Origin: CAWAQA01 sp963784065
GTDB lineage: Bacteria > Acidobacteriota > Vicinamibacteria > Vicinamibacterales > UBA2999
Reading direction: 5' to 3'
Length of the DNA stretch: 64,000 bases
Assembly: GCA_963784065.1 (NCBI GenBank)
Contig: CAWAQA010000008.1
Location: forward strand, 1-64,000
Shown piece after piece: positions 11,796 to 21,888 of this stretch; the first letter of the stretch is position 1; every line of letters begins with the position of its first letter. The notes beneath the pieces are model-generated. The model had not been told where the DNA came from, searched no databases, and saw only the letters and a program-made list of their open reading frames with translations. The position numbers and the translations under genes are program-made.

Positions 11796-12994
11796 CTAGA
11801 AATGCAGGAACGGCCAGTTCGGATCGAGACCGAAGCGGACCTGGCCGACCGCTTCCATGCGGCTCTCGCAGACAAACGCGTGCTGGGTAATGACGTGGAC
11901 GTCGCGAAAATGGCGCTGGAACGCCTGGTCGTTCCGAATACCGGCCGTACCGGCGAGCGAGTGAATCAGGTCGACGGCCTCGGCCGCCGCGATCGGCACG
12001 TGGCTCGACGCGAGCTGCAGGCGGGCCTTGCCGGCCAGATCGAGGGACCGCCCGTCCAGGGCGCCTTGCCAGGCGGCGTCGAAGGCCTCGTGCAGATAGG
12101 CTCGTGCGGATTCGACCTTCGCGACCGCCTGTGGCGAAGCGAAGCTGCACGATCGAGCGGTCCTTCAGCATCGTGGTCGTATACGATGGAGTCTTCTTCG
12201 TCGCCAGTTCGGCGAACTCGTCGATCGCTGCCTGCGCGATGCCGAGCGCCGGAATGGCAGTGCCGGCCACCGAGGGCCAGATCGTCAGCCGATGCCAGGG
12301 TCCGCTGTAGGCCGGACTCGGCTGCTCCAGCGGCTTGAACGGGACGGCACGTTCGGCCGGTACGAAGAGATCATCGACGTTCACGTCATGGCTGCCGGTG
12401 CCGCGCATTCCGAGCGTGTCCCAGTTGTCGATGATCTCCGCCTTCTCCCGCGGAAACAGCGTGATCAGGGTGACCGGCGCGCCGTTCTCGTCGAGACGCT
12501 CCACACCGTCGTCGTAGACGTGGGCCAGCCCGAGGATCCAGGTCGCGGCGTGACAGTTGCTGTTGAACGTGCATCGACCGCTCAGCCGGTAGCCACCCTC
12601 GACCGGAACGGCCCGCCGCGGCGGGAAGAAGCCGCCAGCCATGACGGTCCGGGCGGAGCCGAAGACCTCCGCGGTCGTCTCGTCCGAAAGCCAGGCTCCG
12701 AACGGTTCCGCAGTTGTTGGCTTGCGCGACGTTCCAGCCTGCCGCGCTGTCGATGCGAGAGAGCTCCTCGATCACCCGGAACGCGGACACCGGGTCGAGC
12801 TCGAGGCCGCCCCGGCTACGCGGCCGGAACAGGTGGTAGCACCCCGCGTCCCGCAGCGCCTCGGCCACGTGGGCCGAGAGCCGCCGCTCGATCTCCGCCT
12901 CGGCGGACGCCGCGCGGATCATCGGCTCGAGCTCAGCGACGCGACCCAGCACCTCGTCGACGGTCGTTCTGACTGCGGTTTCCATGCTCGGCAT
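11796..12994 (-). CDS. acyl-CoA dehydrogenase-fold flavin monooxygenase (frameshifted)
   Basis: Starts at 12994 (or the next Met at 12985). The N-terminal helical domain reads ADALRDAGCYHLFRPRSRGG-like (EALRDAGCYHLFRPRS), followed by VIEELSRIDSAAGWNVAQA. The beta domain has GGYRLSGRCTFNSNCHAATW and WDTLGMRGTGSHDVNVDDLF; the C-terminal helices include AVDLIHSLAGTAGIRNDQAF and FQRHFRDVHVITQHAF. This is the HpaB/HsaA-type group in the acyl-CoA dehydrogenase superfamily, two-component monooxygenases that use reduced flavin to hydroxylate aromatic or steroid substrates. Frames change near 12690 and 12130. It is divergent from the GlxA-type regulator, which may control it. The flavin reductase partner is not in the window. 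Confidence 0.75.
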
Positions 12995-13142
12995 CCCTCC
13001 GGTGTTCCGCTGGCTGCGGCGGATCTGCCCACCTCGGATCTCGGGTTCCATCATGCGACCGGCCCTCGGCTGGCACAATGACAGAGAAACGAAATATACT
13101 GCCACACTCGGGGCTCCGGTCGGGTCCATGGGGAGGTCTGCG

Positions 13143-14168
13143 ATGCTCGAGTTCGACGCTCCCAGGGTCGAGTCCCTCCGGGCGACTCCACGGGATGAAG
13201 GCAAGCGGCGGTTCGTCCTCGTGACGATGCCCGGCGGCGATCCGTTCGATCTCATCGGACCGATGGCCGTGCTGCGCGAAGCGAACTTCTTTCTCGAAAC
13301 GTCCGGTCGACCCGACCTGGTGTACGACTACGAGGTCGTCAGCAACCAGCCCGGGACCGTGTTCGAGGCCGAGGGTCTCAGAATCGTCGTCGACAAGCCC
13401 TGCTACGACATCCGAGGCGACGTCGACACGGTCGTGTTCCAGGCGATCGACTACGAGGGGAAGTGTCTTCGGGACCAGCGTTTCATCGCGTGGATTCGAC
13501 GCATTTCGAAACGTGCGAGGCGCATGGTCACCGCCTGCATCGGAACCTACATGCTCGCGGAAGCGGGCCTGCTCGACGGGCGAAGGGCCGCGACGCACTG
13601 GGGGGCGGACAAGGACTTTCGTCGCCGTTATCCCGACGTCATCCTCGACACCGAACCCATCTACGTCAAGGACGGCAACCTGTACACCTCGGCCGGCGCC
13701 ACGTCGATTCTCGACTTGATGCTCGCGCTGGTCGAGGAGGACTTCGGCTCCGAGCTCGCCTTGCGCGTCGCGCAGGGCCTGGTGATGTTCCTCAGGCGGC
13801 CCGCGAATCAGTCTCAATTCAGCGTGCCACTGACCGGGCTGAAGACGGACGACGAGAGAATCCGCGATGTCGTCTCCCACATCGCGAAGAACCCGGGCTC
13901 CGACCTGACGGTCGAGCGCCTCGGCGAGCTCGCCGGCATGAGCCCCCGCAACTTCACGCGCGTCTTTGCACGCGAGATCGGCATGACCCCCGGGAAGTTC
14001 GTCGAGGTGTCGAGGCTCGAGAGCGCGCGCCGATACCTCGAACAGTCGACGATGCCCGTCGGCGAGATTGCCCACGCGTGCGGTTACAGCACCACGGACG
14101 GAATGCGGCTGGCCTTCGATCGAAACCTGGGCGTGACGCCGCGCGAATACCGGCTGCGATTCTGCTGA
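13143..14168 (+). CDS. GlxA-family AraC-type transcriptional regulator (DJ-1/PfpI domain plus HTH)
   Basis: Intact, 341 aa. The start at 13143 is preceded by GGGGAGG at 13130-13136; an in-frame ATG at 13128 lacks a site. Residues about 20-185 are a DJ-1/PfpI-like domain with the nucleophile-elbow region MVTACIGTYMLAEAGLLDGR and ATHWGADKDF. Residues about 235-335 form two AraC helix-turn-helix motifs (LTVERLGELAGMSPRNFTRV and MPVGEIAHACGYSTTDGMRL). Such regulators sense a small molecule through the DJ-1 part. It is divergent from the monooxygenase gene with about 150 bases between them, so that gene is the likely target. Confidence 0.88.
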   Translation: MLEFDAPRVESLRATPRDEGKRRFVLVTMPGGDPFDLIGPMAVLREANFFLETSGRPDLVYDYEVVSNQPGTVFEAEGLRIVVDKPCYDIRGDVDTVVFQAIDYEGKCLRDQRFIAWIRRISKRARRMVTACIGTYMLAEAGLLDGRRAATHWGADKDFRRRYPDVILDTEPIYVKDGNLYTSAGATSILDLMLALVEEDFGSELALRVAQGLVMFLRRPANQSQFSVPLTGLKTDDERIRDVVSHIAKNPGSDLTVERLGELAGMSPRNFTRVFAREIGMTPGKFVEVSRLESARRYLEQSTMPVGEIAHACGYSTTDGMRLAFDRNLGVTPREYRLRFC

Positions 14169-14494
14169 AGGCGATCCCTCTGCCTCGTACCCGGCCGCCG
14201 GCGCGGCAATCAAGGGGGCGATTCCGACCGCCGGGCGACCGTGCCTCATCGGGGCACCCGACGAACTGAACCGGCACCTCCGCACGGCGGTGATTGCGCC
14301 GATGAGCACGGGGGGGGCCAGGGTATCCGTGGCGGATTTCCTGCCGGTTTCGGCAGCACACACGATCCTACCAAGATCGCGCCACGGCAAGGAATGCTCA
14401 CGAACTTAGGAATTCGCCATCGACAAGCCACAGGCGGGTTGCGGCGTGCCTATCCGACAGAGTAACCACTTCAATAACCAAACGAATAGACGAA
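14169..14494. other. intergenic stretch between convergent genes
   Basis: About 325 bases between the regulator and the convergent propeller protein. It has a run of nine G near 14309-14317 and no recognisable gene or terminator. Confidence 0.45.
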
Positions 14495-15893
14495 CTATCG
14501 GTGCACCGAAACGGACGTTGGGGAATCGCGAAGAGCCGCTTTTGATTCAAACACAAGAACCCAGTCACGCAGTTCGACGAACGGCTGTGCACCGAGCTTG
14601 GTGTCGGCCACTTTACCATCGCGAAACAGTAACGTCGTCGGGATTTGGTTCTTCGCTTCGGTGCGGATGAACCGCTGAGGATCGAGTCGGATTTCCGGCA
14701 ACGTGATGTCGTAGCGCTTCCGCATCGCGACTGCGTCATCGGGCCGTGTGGCTGGCTCGATCGCCGTCATCACGCCGATATCTCTTCCCCCGATCGGCGA
14801 AGTACTCGCGCGCCTGCTGCAGCCAGATCAGCGCCTCAGGGCTGTGCGCGCTCCAGGTACTCCACACCATGACCAGGTTCATGCGCTGCGCGGGCACAGG
14901 CATCTCAGGGAAGAGGTCCTTCCACGCCAGGTTTGGCGGGATTTGCCCCCGGTCCGCGCGCAACGGGCGCGTAGGGACGTTCATGAAATCACTGGCGATG
15001 ACGAAGCCGCGGTAGTCGTCGCCGTCATAATTGAAGAAGAGGCCTCCGTCGCGCAGCCAACTTGGAAACAGGCTCGACCCTGGCAGGTTGGTCACCGTTC
15101 GCACGGTTTTCTCCTGCAGGTCGACGACCTGAATCTCGTCCCCCCGCCCGCCTTCCTTCAGCACGTGCATCGCCACATGGCGGCCATCCCACGAAAAGTC
15201 CGCTTTCCCACCGCCAACTCCGGTTTCGATGATGTCGTTGCAGTCCGTCAAGTTGCGCACGACCACGGTTCCGCGCACGAAGGTCGTGATGCGTTTGCCG
15301 TCATGCGACACGAGGGGGCGCTCGCCCGTGCCGATCCTGGGGCATGCCGGCACACGTCCATGCGGTATGACGGCACGATCACCTTCCAGGTAATAGAAGT
15401 TGCTCAGAATCGTGACGATCAGGTTTCTTCCGTCTCGAACCGCCCAACTGTAATAGTCGCCGAGCTCGGCCGGCGCGACCTGCCGCGCGATAGACCCTTC
15501 GGGATGGTGTCGTATGCTCACGCCGCCAGCCCCGGCGGCGCTCGAGTAGATCATGCGCGCGCCATCGTTCGACCAGTACGCGTCGATGCCGGGCTCGGTG
15601 TACACGACCTCGCGTGTCTTGAGATCGACGACGGTGATCGTGCGACCGAACGGAGCGTTGCGCGGTCGATTGCGCTCTTGGGAGGCGTACGCGAGGTAGC
15701 GACCGTCGGGAGTTACCCGCGCGTACGCAAAGACGCCTTCATCCGGGCGCAGCGCGTGCACTCGCTCAAACTGAAGCGCAGGCGCCTGACCCGCCGCACC
15801 ATTCGCTCGCTGCTGCGCACGATTCCCATTCGAAGACCAGATCGCGGCCAGCACAGCCACCAGAACGGAGACGCAAATCCGTGCAGTCGTCAA
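14495..15893 (-). CDS. secreted TolB/WD-like beta-propeller with C-terminal thioredoxin-like domain (one frameshift)
   Basis: Starts at 15893 with a signal peptide (MTTARICVSVLVAVLAAIWS). Residues about 45-300 hold propeller blades with TPDGRYLAYAS, WSNDGARMIYSS, SHDGKRITTFV, SWDGRHVAMHVL and LRDGGLFFN. From about residue 330 a thioredoxin/TlpA-like fold begins with MNLVMVWSTWSAHSPEALIW, continuing after a frame change near 14775 with MTAIEPATRPDDAV and IPTTLLFRDGKVADTKLGAQ. The strand and helix order and the cis-Pro region (QIPTTLLF) fit thioredoxin, but the CXXC site is replaced by SAHS, so it cannot do thiol redox chemistry. It may bind a partner or serve as a scaffold. Substrate unknown. 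Confidence 0.7.
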
Positions 15894-15906
15894 TTCGTGG
15901 ATACCA

Positions 15907-16219
15907 TCAAGTTTTGATCAGAGCTCGAATTTCCTCTTCCACCACCTCCAGGCTGCGCCCACGCGTCCCCGCGGCCGGCCAATCACCCGAGACGATGTTC
16001 AGTCCCTGTCTGCCCACGTCCACCGCGAGCCCTGTTCGCCGACGCCGTTGCTGTAGCTGACCGGCGCCATCGCTCGACCGCCAAGAACAAACGCCTGGAT
16101 GAAGCACTCGTTGTTCGTCGCCACGCGCCGCGCGCATTCCCTTGAGCGGCAGCCGGCGGACACGCGACGCGCGCCAGGAGCACGGAAAAGGTGACCGCCA
16201 GGCACAGCGCCCTCGGCAC
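15907..16219 (-). CDS. small secreted hypothetical protein (frameshifted)
   Basis: From a GTG at 16219 the frame gives a signal peptide (PRALCLAVTFSVLLARVA) ending AAAQG. Two frame changes (near 16150 and 16030) are needed to join this to ATNNECFIQAFVLGGRAMAP, VSYSNGVGEQGSRWTWADR and EVVEEEIRALIKT. About 104 aa. No family recognised. It lies just downstream of the alpha/beta hydrolase on the same strand and upstream of the propeller gene. Confidence 0.4.
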
Positions 16220-16222
16220 AGC

Positions 16223-17073
16223 CTACGCAGGCCGATGCGCCCGGAGGAATGAACGAATTTGCCGCACTGCGAGGGGGACTCGTTCCCTCGGCTGTTTCCA
16301 GGGGAAAATGCTCACTTCGGCGTTTGGCGCGAGCATCGCGCATTCCATGGCGACAGCATATGGGTGTGCGGGACTTCGTCCGGCAGGATCAGGACGGGAT
16401 TTTGGCAGCTTCGAACGAAATCGCGGGTCACAGTGAAGACGAAGTCGGGGCTGGTTTCGAACATCTTTGTCACAAATTTGTCGGTCGTCTGCATCGTGAT
16501 CTCGGGCCGTTTGGCGATCAGCGTCGGCTCCCCAGTCTGTCCAAAATGGGCCGGAGTACGTCGGGTCGAGCATCTCCGGCCGCCAGCCGACAGGCTGCGC
16601 CACCACGGCTGCCGCAATCCGATTGGGTGCGCGCTTCAGAAGACTCCAGATGAAGGGGCCGCCAATGCAGAAACCCATCACCATGAACTTGTCGATACCC
16701 AGATGATCCATCAGCCCGAGCTGATCGTCAGCATAGGATTCCCATGGCCGGTCGACCTCGACAGGACCAGTGGATCGGCCGCTGGGGGCGTTGCGCAGGT
16801 CCGCCGCGATGCAGCGGTATTCCTCCTTGAACTCCTCGATCGCATTAAAGGCGGGTTGCCGGTAAGAAGGCGATGGTCGAGTTCAATCCTCCGCCCGGAA
16901 GCAGCAACAGCGGGAAGCCGGAACCGGCCTCCTCATAGTAGATGCGAACCGGGCCTCTTTCATAAAACTTGCCCGTTCCGTTGCCCGTCTGCTGAGCAAA
17001 TAGGCGCGGCACGGCGGCCGCTGCCGCAGCCGCGACACCCGCTGACAGTATGGCTGCGTCTGGTCGAATCCAT
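16223..17073 (-). CDS. secreted alpha/beta hydrolase with Cys nucleophile motif (multiple frameshifts)
   Basis: Starts at 17073 with an Ala-rich signal sequence ending PRLFAQQ. The fold can be followed as VRIYYEEAGSGFPLLLLPGG (oxyanion loop), ECRCIAADLRNAPSGRSTG-like loop (EEYRCIAADLRNAPSGRS), and LGIDKFMVMGFCIGGPFIWS. The nucleophile elbow is GFCIGG, with Cys in place of Ser as in dienelactone hydrolase. The acid and His region is VLILPDEVPHTPYAVAMECA, and the end is VRQIRSFLRAHRPA. At least four single-base frame changes lie between 17030 and 16370. Related chains are non-haem peroxidase or hydrolase-like; substrate unknown. Confidence 0.6.
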
Positions 17074-17347
17074 AATCAGCGTCCTCCTTGCCTGCCGATG
17101 GTAATCGCAGTTTGACTCGACTGCTCATGGAATCGCCGGAGGCGCGGTTCCGTGCGCACGGCATTGCCCACCGTCGTGACGCGAGACAATCGGGCAAGGA
17201 CGCACGGATAGCCGGCGTCGTGCCCGGCCGGGTATGCGTATACTCGGCGCACCTCCACCATGCGCTCGTTTCGCCTCGACGTCTGTCTCATGGTGTCGCT
17301 CTGCGCGACATCATGAAGGCGCTCAAACTTCGATCGTGGTGATAGCC

Positions 17348-17588
17348 ATGACAACATTCATGTCGAGACTCAGTGCCGGCATCGTCATTGCGGCAGCGGC
17401 TGGCGCCATCGGCGTCGCACAGCACACGCCGACGCCGACCGGCTGGTCGGCCAGTAACTTCGATCAAAGCGCCAACCGCCATAGTCCGCTGACTCAGATC
17501 ACGTCGGCCAATGTCAGTACATTTGAAGCGGCCTGGAGCATCCATCTCAAGCCCGCCGGTTACTCCGGCAAGCTGCTCATGGACGAGG
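17348..17588 (+). pseudogene. 5' fragment of a PQQ-dependent dehydrogenase
   Basis: Signal peptide (MSRLSAGIVIAAAAGAIGV) followed by GWSASNFDQSANRHSPLTQI and VSTFEAAWSIHLKPAGYSG, the usual opening of quinoprotein alcohol/glucose dehydrogenases. After about 75 codons the sequence switches at about 17585, without a stop, into the middle of a transposase. The propeller and catalytic residues are absent, so the gene is truncated. Confidence 0.65.
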
Positions 17589-18197
17589 GGCGGACGTTTG
17601 TGCAGAACCACTTTCGCGAGACACTGGCGTGCGATTTCTTCGTGGGGGTCACGGCCATCCGGCTGGTGTACATGTTCCTGGTACTGGACATCGGTACCCG
17701 TCGAATTGTGCATTGGAATGTCACTGAACATCCGACGGCCGAATGGATCGTCCAGCAGTGTCGGAGCATTCTGACAGGCGAAGGACCGTACCGGTTTATT
17801 GTGCACGACCGCGATGCGGTATTCTCGCCCGCTGTTGACGACGCATTAAGATCGATGAGTCTTCGCGTCCAAAAAGACACCGGTCCGCGTGCCGCAGGCG
17901 AACACATTCTGCGAGCGACTGATCGGGACGGCACGTCGCGAGTGTCTCGACTATTGCATTCCACTCAATGAGCGGCATCTGCGGACGATCCTGGCCGAGT
18001 GGGTGTGTCATTACAATCGAGGCCGCCCGCACGCCAGCCTCGGTCCTGGGATTCCGGCGCCGCCGGCGCTGACGGTGGCACGATCGGTCGGCCACTACAT
18101 TCCGCTGGGATATCGGGTCGCTGCGAAACCGATTCTCGCCGATCTCCATCACGAGTACCGGCTTGAACCGCTCGCGGCGTGATTTTGCGGACCACAC
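17589..18197 (+). mobile_element. 3' remnant of an integrase-core insertion sequence (truncated transposase)
   Basis: Encodes only the C-terminal half of an rve-type DDE transposase: LACDFFVGVTAIRLVYMFLV, FIVHDRDAVFSPAVDDALRS, then after a frame change near 17880 RLIGTARRECLDYCIPLNER and ASLGPGIPAPPA, ending RLEPLAA at 18182. It is closely similar to the fuller copy at 19573-20655. The right end just after the stop (TTTTGCGGA near 18183-18192) resembles that copy's terminal repeat. The N-terminal half and left end are missing, fused to the PQQ dehydrogenase fragment. Confidence 0.75.
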
Positions 18198-18269
18198 GTC
18201 TGAATCTCGGCTGATAGGCGCCGTTGGTGCTGCCGAAGCACTCTTTGAAAGAAAGTGCCAACGCACAAC

Positions 18270-19391
18270 TCATAGAGCAAATGCGCGGAGATACGGAGTT
18301 TCCTGGATCAATCTGGCATTTGTCTGGAGATAGTCTGCCAGCCCCTTGTAGTAATCGAGCCACCAGTACGCCGGTTCGGCGAAAATAATGACCTGAGCTC
18401 CAGCCCCGCGCAGACGATGCAGTTCGCTCAGCGCATCCCGGTCGTTCTGAGGTGGTCCCCAGTAGACACCCTCGCGCTCTGGAAATGAAAACCGTCGCCG
18501 CCCATCGGCCGCCAAACCCGCCCACCAACGATCTTCATCCACAAGTATGTAACTAGCCCCTTCCGGAACGAGTTGGAGAAGATCATTGGTGACCGCCTTA
18601 AGAAGCTCCACTTCCGCGTCCCGCTGAGGCGTGCGCCCGTGCGCCGAAAGATGATGGACATGCGGATCGATAAAGTGATACGTGGGTGTCCAACCAAAGC
18701 GCTCGCCGGAATCTTGATAGCCATAAGATGCGAGAAACGAGCGCACCGCACTTCGGGCTTGCTCTGTCGCCAGCTCGATCACCAGTTGGGGACGATGCTG
18801 CCGAATCAGGGTTGACGCACCCTTCAGCGCTTCGATCTCCATCCCTTCAATGTCAATTTTGACAAGCGTCAGAGGATGTTTGCCCAGCATGTCCGCGGAT
18901 TGTTGCAGGATTCGGTCGATCGTGGTGACCGCAACAGTGTCGCAGGCGTTCTGCGATGCGGCAGCGAGAACCTCGACTTGGCTTCCGCCGATGTTCGACT
19001 CAAAGTTCGGCCGGAGGGTCATATGACCGACTCCTTCGGAAGCGCCGACCGCAGTGGAAAAAATGTTGAATCGGCCCGGAGCATTGACTTCCAGGTTGCG
19101 ACGCAGAATGGGGACAACTTTGGGGTGTGGCTCGATGGCCAGAACATGCTCCGCGCAAAACTTGGCGAAATAAACGGCGTGATTGCCGATGTTCGCTCCC
19201 ACATCCATGAATGTCCCACGGCGCGGAACCGCCAGATAGATATGCTCGAGCAGCTCAATTTCAAAAAAAATGGACCGTTCGCCAATTTCGCGCGCGATCA
19301 CATCTGTGTCGGAATAACCGACAAGATCGATCGTCGTCTGCGCGACGGACTGGGGCGGAGCGTAGGCGAATTGCATGACTCGGCCAAACAA
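18270..19391 (-). CDS. FkbM-family methyltransferase with extra C-terminal domain
   Basis: Intact, 373 aa. The SAM-binding motif is TFMDVGANIGNHAVYFAKF, followed by VLAIEPHPKVVPILRRNLE and the FkbM signature LVKIDIEGMEIEALKGAS. Residues about 260-373 form a second domain (YILVDEDRWWAGL, VYWGPPQNDRDALSELHRL, AEPAYWWLDYYKGLADYL) that I associate with glycosyltransferase-linked proteins. FkbM enzymes O-methylate sugars or natural products; here surface glycan modification fits the neighbours (glycosyltransferase fragment, radical SAM, PAP2). The segment 18800-19450 is visibly less GC-rich than its surroundings, suggesting transfer. Confidence 0.85.
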   Translation of the reverse strand: MFGRVMQFAYAPPQSVAQTTIDLVGYSDTDVIAREIGERSIFFEIELLEHIYLAVPRRGTFMDVGANIGNHAVYFAKFCAEHVLAIEPHPKVVPILRRNLEVNAPGRFNIFSTAVGASEGVGHMTLRPNFESNIGGSQVEVLAAASQNACDTVAVTTIDRILQQSADMLGKHPLTLVKIDIEGMEIEALKGASTLIRQHRPQLVIELATEQARSAVRSFLASYGYQDSGERFGWTPTYHFIDPHVHHLSAHGRTPQRDAEVELLKAVTNDLLQLVPEGASYILVDEDRWWAGLAADGRRRFSFPEREGVYWGPPQNDRDALSELHRLRGAGAQVIIFAEPAYWWLDYYKGLADYLQTNARLIQETPYLRAFAL

Positions 19392-19557
19392 GGACTCAAT
19401 TCAGGGCTGATCCAAAATCCCTTTAGGAAATCGATATAATGCTTCGCGACAACCGAAATATCAAACCGTTCCACCTGTGCCTGGCGAATTCCAAAATTCG
19501 TGGGGCGGACACCACAAGACCTATTTTCATGCGACGGTGTGAGCGCCGCTCATGACG
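19392..19557 (-). pseudogene. C-terminal fragment of a GT4-type glycosyltransferase
   Basis: The minus strand reads NFGIRQAQVERFDISVVAKH then YIDFLKGF, like the closing helices of GT-B family 4 glycosyltransferases. The upstream part is cut exactly where the insertion sequence at 19558 begins, and the fragment overlaps the FkbM start. No catalytic region is present. Confidence 0.45.
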
Positions 19558-20735
19558 ACTCCGCAAAAAAACTCACGCAGCGAGGCTTTCCAGGCGGTAA
19601 TCGTGATGTAGCCCGCCGAGCCGAGCACTGGCAACGACGCGATGCGCCGGCGACACGTTGTGGCCGGTCAGCGTCGCCCGGCCGGCCGGTTCGTCCGGCA
19701 GTCCCGGACCCAAAGCTGAATGTGGTCGTTCACCGTTGTAGTGGGGCATCCACTCCGCCAAGACCCGCCGCAGATGCCGCTCGTTGAGCGGAATCATCAG
19801 TCGAGACACTCGCGCCGAGCGGTCCCAATGAATCGTTCGCAGTGCCCGTTGGCCTGCGGCGTCCGGACCGGCGTCTTCAGCACGCGCAGCGACATCGACT
19901 CCAGCGCATCGTCAACGGCCGGCGAGAAGATGCCATCGCGATCGTGCACGAGCGAAGCGATGCGCTCCATCAACGGGGAGGCCCTCCCGAAACTGCTGGA
20001 CCGTCCAATCGGCTGTGGGATGCCGGGTGAGATTCCAGTGCACGACCCGCCGGGTCGCGATGTCCAGGATGACGAACACATAGACCCGCTGAAACGTGGC
20101 GGTCACCACCACGAAGAAGTCGCAAGCCAGCACGGCGCCGGCGTGGTTGCGAAGGAACGTGGCCCAGGACTGCGTGCGGGGCCCGACCGGAGGCCGGCGC
20201 GGCATGTAGCGTCGAACCGTTCGCGGCGACACGGTGAGACCGAGCTTTAGCTGGAGCTCCGCCGCGATCCGCTCCTCGCCCCACGTCCGATTGGCGGCCG
20301 CCATGTCGGCGATGAGTTGCTGCAGTTCGGCCGGAATCCTGGGACGACCGCGTGGGCGTGACTTCACGCGCCAGAACAGGCGATACAGGTCGCGATGCCA
20401 GCGCACCAACGTCTCGGGGCGCACAATCGTGAGCAGGTCGCGCCACTCGACGAGTCGAGACAGCGCGACGAGGGCGATCCGCGACGCGTTGTCGGTGCGG
20501 TGCGGTCGGACCTGACGTTCGAGATAACAGGCGAGCTGCTTTCGCAGGAACAGGTTCTCGGCCGCCAGTTGCGCATGGGACTGGAACAGCAACGTCACGA
20601 GACGCAAGAGGTCAGCAAGCAGGGCACACGCCGTCCGGATTACGCTTGGCGATGATACCGTGTGGAACCCGGGTCCTGAGTGCTGGCGTTGGCGGCAGGA
20701 ATCGGCGGTCCTCCTCGGATCCGTTTTTGCGGAGT
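19558..20735. mobile_element. insertion sequence with integrase-core transposase, 12-bp terminal inverted repeats
   Basis: About 1,178 bp bounded by the inverted repeat ACTCCGCAAAAA (left 19558-19569; right, inverted, 20724-20735). It holds one transposase gene on the minus strand. A clear target duplication is not visible. It separates a glycosyltransferase fragment from the radical SAM gene, and a relative lies truncated at 17589-18197. Confidence 0.75.
19573..20655 (-). CDS. integrase-core (rve, DDE) transposase (two frameshifts)
   Basis: N-terminal part: AAENLFLRKQLACYLERQVR, VEWRDLLTIVRPETLVRWHR, then a helix-turn-helix region TWGEERIAAELQLKLGLTVS with PRTVRRYM. The catalytic rve domain follows: VLACDFFVVVTATFQRVYVF (first Asp), HDRDGIFSPAVDDALESMSL (second Asp region), CERFIGTARRECLD (Glu), then IPLNERHLRRVLAEW and a terminal RLESLAA. 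The frame changes near 19985 and 19798, each removing one base from an otherwise consistent chain. No ATG is found at the expected N-terminus near 20655, so the start is uncertain. Single-gene elements of this kind are often filed near IS3/IS481. Confidence 0.75.
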
Positions 20736-20765
20736 ACAGGCGTTTCCTTGGCGCCGAATGGCGCG

Positions 20766-21869
20766 CTACGAGCGCGAGCCGAGCAGGCGCGCGGCGACGG
20801 CGCGGAAGCGGTCGTGATGCGGGCCGGTCACGAACATCCAGCGGAGCACGCGCACGCTGACGGCTCCGCTGGCGCTGGCCGGCATGATCTCGTCGAGCGT
20901 CTTGATCGGCTGCGTGCGAATGCGGTCGAGCAGCGCGACGCGGTGCACGCACGACACGGTGCACAGCGGCGCACAGCTCTTCTCGCTCGTGCTCTCGCGC
21001 CGCACATCCTCGGTGGTGTACTCGGCCAGCGGGATCCCTGGATGCCCGCGCTGCTGTGAGCACCAATGCACGAGGCCGTCCTCGCAGATATAGAGATAGC
21101 GGCCGCCGGCCCCGCACTGCCAGTCGTTCGGGCGCCCGAACGCGAGGTTCCGCTGGAAATCGTTCTGGTTCTGTACCGTGTAGAACGGCGCCGTCAGCGA
21201 GGTGATCTCGCCGTAGACGCGCCGCTGCTCCGGCGTCAGCGGTATCAGGCGGCCGTGACCGTTGTGGATCAGGCCGACCGTCGCCGTGAGACCCAGTTCG
21301 ATCGCCCGCTTCGCGATCGTCAGTGCGTCCTCGGGGTTACTCAAGTCGCCACCGAGCACAGAGTTGATGTTGACGCTGAACGCGGCGTGCTTCGCCAGCA
21401 TCTGCAGCTTCGCGTCGAGCACCTTCAGGCTCTTCTTCGACATGTCGTCAGGCTTCACGTTGTCGATGCTGATTTGCAGGTGATCCAGCCCGGCGTTGTT
21501 GAAGTCCTCGATGCGCTTCTCGTTGAGGAGGTAGCCGTTCGTGATCAGTCCAGCCAGCGCGCCGGTGCCGCGGATGTGCCGGATGAGCTCGTCGAGGTCA
21601 GGGTGCAGCAGCGGCTCGCCGCCGCTGATCTCGATGTTCGCCGTGCGCAGCCGAGCCAGGTGGTCGATGCGCTCGCGCATGGTCGCCAGCGCCACCGGCG
21701 GAGAGTGCTTGTCGTACTCGTTGCAGTAGGTGCACGCCAGGTTGCAGCGGCGGATCGGAACGATCTGCGCGAGGATCGGATGACTCGCGGACTGGAAGCC
21801 GCGCGCCACCATTCTGGCCTCTCTCCACTTGCGGTCGACGGTTCGGAGCATGCGCTGCGGCCGCGGCAT
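20766..21869 (-). CDS. radical SAM protein with SPASM-like C-terminal cysteines
   Basis: Intact from a Met at 21869, 367 aa. The radical SAM motif CxxxCxxC is RRCNLACTYCNEYDKHSP; the SAM-binding GGE motif is NIEISGGEPLLHPDLDELIR. C-terminal cysteines that may hold a second iron-sulfur cluster are at DWQCGAGGRYLYICEDGLVH, WCSQQRGHPG and CAPLCTVSCVHR. The pattern fits SPASM/twitch radical SAM proteins that act on peptides, lipids (hopanoid HpnH-like) or cofactors. It is divergent from the PAP2 gene with only 19 bases between the two starts. Confidence 0.82.
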   Translation of the reverse strand: MPRPQRMLRTVDRKWREARMVARGFQSASHPILAQIVPIRRCNLACTYCNEYDKHSPPVALATMRERIDHLARLRTANIEISGGEPLLHPDLDELIRHIRGTGALAGLITNGYLLNEKRIEDFNNAGLDHLQISIDNVKPDDMSKKSLKVLDAKLQMLAKHAAFSVNINSVLGGDLSNPEDALTIAKRAIELGLTATVGLIHNGHGRLIPLTPEQRRVYGEITSLTAPFYTVQNQNDFQRNLAFGRPNDWQCGAGGRYLYICEDGLVHWCSQQRGHPGIPLAEYTTEDVRRESTSEKSCAPLCTVSCVHRVALLDRIRTQPIKTLDEIMPASASGAVSVRVLRWMFVTGPHHDRFRAVAARLLGSRS

Positions 21870-21888
21870 ACCAGGATCATAACGCCGG

